Shown piece by piece: positions 29,515-35,459 of a DNA stretch of 35,459 nt. Position 1 is the first letter of the stretch, and every line of letters starts with the position of its first letter. Both the position numbers and the translations under genes were made by a program. Below the pieces are notes generated by a model. That model made no database searches. It was not told the origin of the DNA and saw nothing but the letters and a program-made list of their open reading frames with translations. This DNA comes from JBDUDR01 sp040002845 (lineage in GTDB: Bacteria > Actinomycetota > Actinomycetes > Propionibacteriales > Nocardioidaceae): the NCBI GenBank assembly GCA_040002845.1, contig JBDUDR010000015.1, forward strand, positions 1 through 35,459. The letters are read 5' to 3'.

Positions 29515-32500
29515 CTACGTGGCCAGGCAGGACGGTCCGAGCAGTGCCTTCAGGTCGGCCATGAGGGCAGCAGAAGGAGTTACGCGGAGCCGTTCATCCA
29601 GACGCAGCAACTTGGTGCTCTCGCCCGACTGGAGTCGCAGCCGCACTTCGGTGCCCCCGGGATGAGTCCGGAGCACATCCTTGAGTTGTTCGACCAGGGG
29701 AAGGGTGCACCGCTTGGCCGCGAGGGTGATGACCACCGGGCCGGTCGGGCGGTGGGTGAGGTCGGGCGCCGTGACGTGGGTGGCATGCAGCTCCGGCTGG
29801 TCGTCACGGCGTTTGAGCCGGCCCTTGACCAAGACGATGGTGTCCTCGACCAGCAGGTGCGCCGCCGACTGGTAGGTGGACGGGAACAACATCACCTCGA
29901 GTGCGCCTTCGAGGTCTTCGACGGTGGCGACCGCCCACAGGTCACCGCGCTTGGTCCTCTTGCGCTGGATCGAGGTCACCAACCCGCCGATGATGACCAG
30001 ACTGCCCTCGGGTCGATCCTCGTCGGCGATCAGCTGGCCGATGGTGGCGTCCGTGCTGTTGGCCAGCACATGTTCCTGACCGAGCAGAGGGTGATCGGAA
30101 ACGTAGAGACCGAGCATCTCCCGCTCATAACCCAGCAGCGTCTGTTTGTCCCACTCGTCGATGTTGGGGATGGTCAGATCGACTCCACCGAACTCACCCT
30201 GCTCGGCCGGCCCGAACAACGAGTCTTGCCCCATGGCCTCGTTGCGCTTGATGTCGATGAACTGGTCGACGACCGACTCATGGATGGCCGACAGGGCCCG
30301 GCGCACGTGACCCTGCTCGTCGAAGGCGCCCGCCTTGACCAGTGAGTCGATGACCCGCTTGTTGCAGACCAACGGTGGCACCTTGGCCATGAAGTCGGCG
30401 AAGTCGGAGAACTTGCCCTTGGCTTCCCGCGTCCTGACGATCTCCGCGACCACGTTGCCGCCCACATTGCGGATGGCCGACAGCCCGAATCGGATGTCTG
30501 ACCCCACCGGTGTGAAGTCGGCGTCGGACTCGTTGACGTCCGGCGGCAGCACCTTGATGCCCATGCGCCGGCACTCGTTGAGGTAGACGGCGGACTTGTC
30601 CTTGTCGTCCTTGACGCTGGTCAGCAAGGCGGCCATGTACTCGGCGGGGTAGTTGGCCTTGAGGAAGGCGGTCCAGTAGGACACGAGCCCGTAGGCAGCT
30701 GAGTGTGCTTTGTTGAAGGCGTAGTCGGAGAACGGCACCAGCGTGTTCCACAAGGCGGTGACCGCGCCCTCCGAGAAGCCGCGCTCCCGCATTCCGGCAG
30801 AGAACGTCTCGAACTGTGCGTCCAGCTCGGCCTTCTTCTTCTTGCCCATGGCTCGGCGCAACAGATCCGCCTCACCCAGGGAGTAGCCGGCCACCTTCTG
30901 CGCGATGGCAATGACCTGCTCCTGGTAGACGATCAGGCCGTGTGTGTCGCCCAAGATGTCGGCCAGCGGCTCCGCCAGCTCGGGATGGATCGGCGTGGCC
31001 GGCTTCCGGTTGTTCTTGCGGTCGGCGTACTCGTTGTGCGAGTTGGCTCCCATCGGTCCAGGCCGGTAGAGCGCCCCGACGGCAGAGATGTCTTCGAAGC
31101 TGTCGGGCCGCATGCTGCGAAGCAGCGAGCGCATGGGACCGCCGTCGAGCTGGAACACGCCGAGCGTGTCTCCGTGCCCGAGCAGGTCGAACGCCTTCCG
31201 GTCGTCAAGAGCCAGCTCCTCGAGTACGACGCGCACGTCCCGGTTGGTCTTGATGTTGTGGAGTGCGTCCTCGAGCACCGTCAGGTTGCGCAGCCCGAGG
31301 AAGTCCATCTTGATGAGACCGAGCTGCTCGCACGTGGGGTAGTCGAACTGGGTGATGATGGCGCCGTCCTGCTCACGCCGCATGATCGGGATGACGTCGA
31401 TGAGCGGATCGCTCGACATGATGACCCCGGCGGCGTGCACACCCCACTGCCTCTTCAGCCCCTCCAAGCCCTGCGCGGTGTCGACCACGGTGCGGACGTC
31501 GGGTTCGGAGTCGTAGAGCGCGCGCAGCTCCCCACCCTCGTTGTAGCGCGCATGATCAGCATCGAACAGCGACCTCAGAGGCACGTCCTTGCCCATCACG
31601 GCGGCCGGCATCGCCTTGGTGATGCGCTCCCCCATGGCGAACGGGTAGCCGAGGACGCGGGCGGAGTCCTTGACCGCCTGCTTTGCCTTGATGGTGCCGT
31701 AGGTGACGATCTGAGCGACCCGGTCTTCGCCGTATTTGTCGCTGACGTAGCGGATGACCTCGCCCCTGCGCCGCTCGTCGAAGTCGACATCGAAGTCTGG
31801 CATCGACACCCGGTGGGGGTTGAGGAACCGCTCGAAGATCAGGCCATGCTGCAGCGGGTCGAGGTCGGTGATGCGCATGGCGTACGCCGCGATGGAACCG
31901 GGACCCGACCCACGTCCGGGACCGACTCGGATCCCACGGCTCTTGGCCCAGTTGATGAAGTCGGCAACGACCAGGAAGTAGCCCGGGAATCCCATCTGCA
32001 GGATGACGCTGACTTCGTAGTCGGCGCGTTTGCGCACCTCGTCGCTGATGCCGTGGGGATAGCGCGCGACCAGACCGGCCTCGACCTCCTTGACGAACCA
32101 CGAGTGCTCGTCTTCCCCGGCCGGGACCGGAAATCGTGGCATGTAGTTGGCCACCTCGTTGAACTCGACATGGCAGCGTTCGGCTATCAACAAGGTGTTG
32201 TCGCAGGCCTCCGGGAGGCCGTGGCGGTCGACCCACAGGTCGCGCATCTCGGCAGGTGACTTGAGGTAGAAGTCACGTTCGTCGAACTTGAACCGGGAGG
32301 GGTCGGCGAGAGTCTTGCCCGACTGGACGCAGAGCAGCGCCTCGTGCGCGTCTGCGTCCCCCGCGTTGGTGTAGTGCAGGTCGTTGGTCGCGATCATCGG
32401 CAGACCCAGGTCGCGACTGATCTGCAGCAGCCCGTCGCGAACGCGTGTCTCGATGCCAAGACCATGATCCATCAGCTCGAGGAAGAAGCTGTCCTTACCG

Positions 32501-33039
32501 AAGATGTCCTGGAACTCTGCGGCGCTCGCACGAGCCTTGGCGTAGTCACCGATCCGAAGCCACGTCTGGATCTCTCCCGACGGGCACCCGGTCGTGCCGA
32601 TCAGACCTTTCGCGTACGTAGCGAGCAGCTCGCGGTCGGCCCTCGCCTTGTAGAAGAAGCCTTCCAGGCTCGCACGTGACGAAAGCCGGAAAAGGTTGTG
32701 CATCCCCTCCGTGCTCTCGGCCAGCAGGGTCATATGGGTGAAGGCCCCGCCCCCTGAGACGTCGTCTTCCCCTCCGTCGGCCCAGCGCACTCGCCTGCGC
32801 TCGAATCGGCTGGTCCCAGGCGTGAGGTAGGCCTCCATCCCGATGATCGGCCGGACTCCGGCGGCTCTGGCCGACTTGTAGAAGTCGTACGCCCCGAACA
32901 CATTGCCGTGGTCGGTCATCGCGAGCGCGGGCATGCCCATCTCAGCCGTCCGGGCGAAGAGCTCGGGAAGCCGGGCAGCGCCGTCCAGCATGGAGTATTC
33001 GGTGTGCACGTGCAGGTGCACGAACGAGTCACTCGACAT
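29515..33039 (-). CDS. dnaE: DNA polymerase III alpha subunit
   Basis: The replicative polymerase catalytic subunit (DnaE1 type). The 1174-residue protein has an N-terminal PHP domain (HLHVHTEYSMLDG at about 7-19, then MTDHGN). The C-family polymerase core holds GRGSGPGSIAAYAMRI and the catalytic acids Asp415 and Asp417 in PDFDVDFDE. The palm and fingers follow (GVHAAGVIMSSDP, LGLIKMDFLGLRNLTVL, NKAHSAAYGLVSYW). Next come a helix-hairpin-helix region and an OB-fold domain (LVIIGGLVTSIQRKRTKRGD). Length is normal and no intein is present. ATG at 33039 is chosen over upstream codons because TTGGAGG (33049-33055) lies 9 bases before it. Confidence 0.98.
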   Translation of the reverse strand: MSSDSFVHLHVHTEYSMLDGAARLPELFARTAEMGMPALAMTDHGNVFGAYDFYKSARAAGVRPIIGMEAYLTPGTSRFERRRVRWADGGEDDVSGGGAFTHMTLLAESTEGMHNLFRLSSRASLEGFFYKARADRELLATYAKGLIGTTGCPSGEIQTWLRIGDYAKARASAAEFQDIFGKDSFFLELMDHGLGIETRVRDGLLQISRDLGLPMIATNDLHYTNAGDADAHEALLCVQSGKTLADPSRFKFDERDFYLKSPAEMRDLWVDRHGLPEACDNTLLIAERCHVEFNEVANYMPRFPVPAGEDEHSWFVKEVEAGLVARYPHGISDEVRKRADYEVSVILQMGFPGYFLVVADFINWAKSRGIRVGPGRGSGPGSIAAYAMRITDLDPLQHGLIFERFLNPHRVSMPDFDVDFDERRRGEVIRYVSDKYGEDRVAQIVTYGTIKAKQAVKDSARVLGYPFAMGERITKAMPAAVMGKDVPLRSLFDADHARYNEGGELRALYDSEPDVRTVVDTAQGLEGLKRQWGVHAAGVIMSSDPLIDVIPIMRREQDGAIITQFDYPTCEQLGLIKMDFLGLRNLTVLEDALHNIKTNRDVRVVLEELALDDRKAFDLLGHGDTLGVFQLDGGPMRSLLRSMRPDSFEDISAVGALYRPGPMGANSHNEYADRKNNRKPATPIHPELAEPLADILGDTHGLIVYQEQVIAIAQKVAGYSLGEADLLRRAMGKKKKAELDAQFETFSAGMRERGFSEGAVTALWNTLVPFSDYAFNKAHSAAYGLVSYWTAFLKANYPAEYMAALLTSVKDDKDKSAVYLNECRRMGIKVLPPDVNESDADFTPVGSDIRFGLSAIRNVGGNVVAEIVRTREAKGKFSDFADFMAKVPPLVCNKRVIDSLVKAGAFDEQGHVRRALSAIHESVVDQFIDIKRNEAMGQDSLFGPAEQGEFGGVDLTIPNIDEWDKQTLLGYEREMLGLYVSDHPLLGQEHVLANSTDATIGQLIADEDRPEGSLVIIGGLVTSIQRKRTKRGDLWAVATVEDLEGALEVMLFPSTYQSAAHLLVEDTIVLVKGRLKRRDDQPELHATHVTAPDLTHRPTGPVVITLAAKRCTLPLVEQLKDVLRTHPGGTEVRLRLQSGESTKLLRLDERLRVTPSAALMADLKALLGPSCLAT

Positions 33040-33048
33040 CTGGCAGGG

Positions 33049-33055
33049 CCTCCAA
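33049..33055 (-). promoter_or_regulatory. Shine-Dalgarno sequence of dnaE
   Basis: TTGGAGG on the minus strand, 9 bases from the ATG at 33039. It excludes the frame extension to 33093. The rest of the 202-base gap 33040-33241 shows only weak hairpins and no gene. Confidence 0.6.
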
Positions 33056-33241
33056 GACACCATCTCGTCGCCTGGTCGACAACAGGTGCACAAACCCGGC
33101 CTACCCCCACCTTCCAGTGGGTGAAGGCAGCCGGTGAAGCACCGCGGGGAAGCGTCGTCAGCCTACGCGAGAAACCCTGCCACTCTCCGCCGACACTCCC
33201 CGCAGCCACCCTGCGCGGCGGGCCGCCGGATCCACCAGGTT

Positions 33242-34171
33242 TCAGGTCGTCTGGCGTACGACCTCCAGAGACCGGGCCAGGTCGTCTGGATAGCCCGACT
33301 CGTAGACGACGTAGCGGTGGGTGCCCGGGTGGGTGAACCCGAGACGTTTGGCGTGCAACCACTGCCGGTCGACGCCCAGCCGCTGGGCCAGCACCGGGTC
33401 AGCCCCATACGTGAGGTCGCCGACGCAGGGGTGTCTCAGCGCGCTCAGATGGACCCGGATCTGGTGAGTGCGACCGGTTTCCAGCTCGATCTCGAGCAGC
33501 GACGCATACCGATGAGCCTCGAGGGTGTCGTAGTGAGTGATGCTGGGCCGGCCTCCGGCGACCACGGCGAACTTGTAGTCGTGACGAGGGTGGCGGTCGA
33601 TCGGGGCATCGATTGTTCCTCGCAGCGGGTCGGGATGACCTTGCACCAGCGCGTGATAGGTCTTGTCAACGAGTCGCTGCTTGAAGGCCGCCTTGAGTCC
33701 GGAGTAGGCAGCCTCCGACTTCGCCACCACCATGAGTCCGCTGGTGCCCACGTCGAGCCTGTGTACGACACCCTGGCGCTCGGACGGCCCGCCCAGGGCG
33801 ACGCTGAAGCCGGCCGCGGCCAGATGGCCGAGCACCGTCGGTCCCGTCCAGCCGGGGCTCGGGTGCACGGCTACGCCGACCGGCTTGTCCACCACGACGA
33901 CGTCCGCGTCGTCATGCACGATCCGCAGACCATCGACGAGCTCCGGTGCGACGTGCGGGGCTGCAGCGGCCGGGATCTCCACCTCCAGCACTGCACCGGC
34001 GGCGACGCGGTCAGACTTCGCGGGTAGGTGGCCATCGAGCAGGACCGCGCCGGACTCGACGAGGCTGACCGCCTTGGTCCGGGAGAATCCGAACATCCGT
34101 GCTAGGGCGGCGTCCAGCCGCTCGCCGGACAATCCCTCGGGAACGGGCAGCGTACGCAGGTCGCCGCTCAC
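33242..34171 (-). CDS. RluA/RluD-family pseudouridine synthase
   Basis: Converts specific uridines in 23S rRNA to pseudouridine. The 309-residue protein has an N-terminal S4 RNA-binding domain (GERLDAALARMFGFSRTKAVSLVESGAVLLDG). The catalytic domain holds the active-site Asp in VVHRLDVGTSGLMVVAKS, then LVDKTYHALVQG and the ETGRTHQIRVHLS signature. This is closest to RluD by architecture, but the target site cannot be fixed from sequence. The GTG start at 34171 overlaps the lspA stop as GTGA; the longer open frame inside lspA is rejected. lspA followed by rluD is a conserved bacterial order. Confidence 0.94.
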   Translation of the reverse strand: MSGDLRTLPVPEGLSGERLDAALARMFGFSRTKAVSLVESGAVLLDGHLPAKSDRVAAGAVLEVEIPAAAAPHVAPELVDGLRIVHDDADVVVVDKPVGVAVHPSPGWTGPTVLGHLAAAGFSVALGGPSERQGVVHRLDVGTSGLMVVAKSEAAYSGLKAAFKQRLVDKTYHALVQGHPDPLRGTIDAPIDRHPRHDYKFAVVAGGRPSITHYDTLEAHRYASLLEIELETGRTHQIRVHLSALRHPCVGDLTYGADPVLAQRLGVDRQWLHAKRLGFTHPGTHRYVVYESGYPDDLARSLEVVRQTT

Positions 34172-34725
34172 GAACGCCTCCCGTCGAGGTGGACGCCCCG
34201 CAGAGACTGAAGCGTGATCAAGGCCGCGCCGAGCACGATCGCGGAGTCTGCGAGGTTGAAGATGGGCCAGTGCGGCAGCTCCAGGAAGTCCACCACATGG
34301 CCGCGCAACGGCCCCGGACTGCGAAAGATCCGGTCGGTGAGATTGCCGAGCGCACCACCCAGGAGTAGCCCGAGCGCCACCGCCCACAGAGTCGACCCGA
34401 GGCGAGCGGCAAGCCGGGTCACGCAGATCGCCACGCCGATGGCCACCAGAGTGAGCAGAACGGTGTAGCCGGTCGCGGTGGAGAAGGCTGCGCCTGGGTT
34501 ACGAGTCAGGCGCAGCGTCAACAACCCGCCCAGCAGCGAGATCGGCGCGTCACCGCTCAAGTCGCGTACGACCAGGATCTTGGACGCCACATCCACTGCA
34601 TAGACGCCAGCGGCGACAGCTGCGAACAAACGGATGCGCTGAGGTGCAGACCTCGGGTGTGTCGGCTCTGGCTTCTCACCTGTCCCTTCGGGCTGGCTCA
34701 GCGGCGTTCCTCGAGCTGCTTGCAT
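34168..34725 (-). CDS. lspA: Lipoprotein signal peptidase (signal peptidase II)
   Basis: A membrane aspartyl protease that cleaves the signal peptide of diacylglyceryl-modified prelipoproteins. The 185-residue protein has four membrane helices. The two catalytic aspartates are in GNLTDRIF and FNLADSAI, and the conserved TRNPGAAFS follows the first exported loop. A polar N-terminal stretch of about 30 residues precedes the first helix. The start is uncertain: ATG at 34725 and GTG at 34734 both lie inside the end of the TraR/DksA gene, and neither has a clear Shine-Dalgarno site. Tight coupling to the upstream gene is likely. Confidence 0.94.
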   Translation of the reverse strand: MQAARGTPLSQPEGTGEKPEPTHPRSAPQRIRLFAAVAAGVYAVDVASKILVVRDLSGDAPISLLGGLLTLRLTRNPGAAFSTATGYTVLLTLVAIGVAICVTRLAARLGSTLWAVALGLLLGGALGNLTDRIFRSPGPLRGHVVDFLELPHWPIFNLADSAIVLGAALITLQSLRGVHLDGRRS

Positions 34726-35459
34726 GTCACACACAGTGTGGCACGCGGGAACGCCATCAACCGCATCTTGCCGATGGGGTTCCCGCAGCGTTCGCAGACA
34801 CCATAGGTGCCGGCCTTGATGCGGCTGAGGGCTCGCTCCACCTGCTGGAGCATGTGGCGGTGTTGGGCCGCGATGGCCATCTCGTGATCGCGCTCGAAGG
34901 TGTTGGACCCGACGTCCGCCTGATCGTTGCCGGCTCCCTCGCCGTGGTCCCGCATCAGGGTCTGGACATCGCGGTCAGCCACCGAGATCTCCCCGCGTAA
35001 CCGCTCGGCGTCTCCCTGGAGAGCGCGTCGGACCTCGCGGAGCTCCCTCGGCGTCCAGGGCGACTCGGTCTCGCGCACCGCCAGCCGGCTGGCCACCTTC
35101 TTGGCTGCAGCCTTCTTGGCCGCCTTCTTTGCGGTCGCCTTCTTCGCACCGGTCCCGGGTGCTGGATGCCTGCGGTGGAGACCCAGCCGGCGGGCAATCG
35201 AACTGGCCGCCTTGTTGGCCCGGCCCCGCGGCTTGCTCGCGGCGGCCTTCTTCGCGACCGCCTTCTTCGCGGCGGCTTTCCTCGCGGCTGCCTTCCGCGC
35301 GGCAGCCTTCTTGGCCGGTGACCGCTGGGCAGACTTCCTGGCGGCACCCTTCTTGGCAGCGGCCTTCTTTGCCGGGCCCTTCCTGGCGGCACCCTTCTTG
35401 GCAGCGGCCTTCCTGGCCGGTGACGGCTGCGCAGCCTTCTGGGCAGCCTTCTGGGCAGC
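34698..35459 (-). CDS. TraR/DksA-family zinc-finger protein with Lys/Ala-rich histone-H1-like N-terminal region (5' end outside window)
   Basis: The reading frame runs uninterrupted to the window edge, giving 253 visible residues without the N terminus. About the first 120 visible residues are built from AAAKK/AAARK/PAKKA units like histone H1 or HU-type tails. In the middle lies a basic patch SSIARRLGLHRRHPAPG. The C-terminal 130 residues form a DksA/TraR-like domain: a coiled-coil helical pair (ELREVRRALQGDAERLRGEI to HRHMLQQVERALSRI), then GTYGVCERCGNPIGKMR and LCVTCKQLEE, giving a four-cysteine zinc finger. DksA proteins bind RNA polymerase; the tail suggests added nucleic-acid binding. 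The tail-coding DNA is repetitive (45-bp period near 35335-35412). A short start at 35096 would miss the tail. Confidence 0.88.
   Translation of the reverse strand, partial: AAQKAAQKAAQPSPARKAAAKKGAARKGPAKKAAAKKGAARKSAQRSPAKKAAARKAAARKAAAKKAVAKKAAASKPRGRANKAASSIARRLGLHRRHPAPGTGAKKATAKKAAKKAAAKKVASRLAVRETESPWTPRELREVRRALQGDAERLRGEISVADRDVQTLMRDHGEGAGNDQADVGSNTFERDHEMAIAAQHRHMLQQVERALSRIKAGTYGVCERCGNPIGKMRLMAFPRATLCVTCKQLEERR
35335..35412. repeat. 45-bp period tandem repeat encoding the Lys/Ala-rich tail
   Basis: A 33-base stretch at 35335-35367 recurs identically at 35380-35412. Shorter 12-base repeats (GGCAGCCTTCTG-type) run to the window end. They encode AAAKKGAARK-like units of the TraR/DksA protein and are prone to length change. 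Confidence 0.7.

Noticed and set aside
29515..33039. Intein in dnaE or gltB
   Set aside because: Both proteins have normal lengths and uninterrupted motifs.
33040..33241. RNA gene or strong terminator between rluD and dnaE
   Set aside because: Only short GC-rich hairpins without T-runs and no tRNA-like or conserved RNA features were seen.

Overview
The window is a high-GC chromosomal segment of an actinobacterium (Actinomycetota, probably Actinomycetia; a Propionibacteriales-like relative is possible but not established). The evidence is gene content and order: the HGxxPAAW and TIGR02234-type Trp-associated membrane proteins beside trpC-trpB-trpA, a PriA-type HisA, a TIGR03085-type protein, and a Lys/Ala-rich TraR/DksA protein next to lspA. 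GTG starts are frequent, and several isolated genes have a TANNNT box exactly 6 nt before a start codon that lacks a Shine-Dalgarno sequence, which is typical of actinobacterial leaderless transcripts. Nearly every gene lies on the minus strand, so transcription runs from high to low coordinates. The two exceptions are a LON-domain gene and the TIGR03085 gene. I saw no rRNA, tRNA, CRISPR array, transposase, prophage or recognisable defence system.

Layout in transcription order. From 35459 to 28750: a TraR/DksA zinc-finger protein with a histone-H1-like tail (5' end outside the window), lspA, rluD-type pseudouridine synthase, dnaE, a small membrane protein and a DUF3352-like protein. From 26331 to 26185: a divergent control region between a standalone LON-domain gene (+) and hisD (-). 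It holds a 24-bp inverted repeat over the hisD -10 box and leader, and three 21-bp direct repeats. From 26184 to 20353: hisD-hisC-hisB-hisH, a lipoprotein gene, hisA/priA and hisF. From 20336 to 19698: the TIGR03085 gene (+). From 19660 to 15984: two ABC exporter half-transporters. From 15942 to 12338: hisI, the TIGR02234 and HGxxPAAW membrane proteins, trpC and trpB; then trpA, sco1 and lgt down to 9822. From 9768 to 210: a VIT-family transporter, gltB-gltD, pyk and a secreted GH3 beta-N-acetylhexosaminidase.

Functionally the window joins histidine synthesis (hisD, C, B, H, A, F, I), late tryptophan synthesis (trpC, B, A, with PriA probably also doing the TrpF step), glutamate synthase and pyruvate kinase. 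It also holds two lipoprotein-maturation enzymes (Lgt, LspA) and two predicted lipoproteins. Translation is tightly coupled: at least six junctions overlap as GTGA, one as ATGA and two as TGATG. trpE, often found between hisI and the TIGR02234 gene in relatives, is absent from that position.

Most of the window is ordinary conserved housekeeping DNA. The least explained parts are (i) a dispersed intergenic repeat: two copies share a 33/34 identical block 14.5 kb apart, and a hairpin core occurs three times; (ii) the hisD/LON control region; (iii) the heterodimeric ABC exporter with complementary degenerate ATPase motifs inside the his-trp cluster; and (iv) the H1-like tail on the TraR/DksA protein. 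I found no convincing undescribed multi-gene system.
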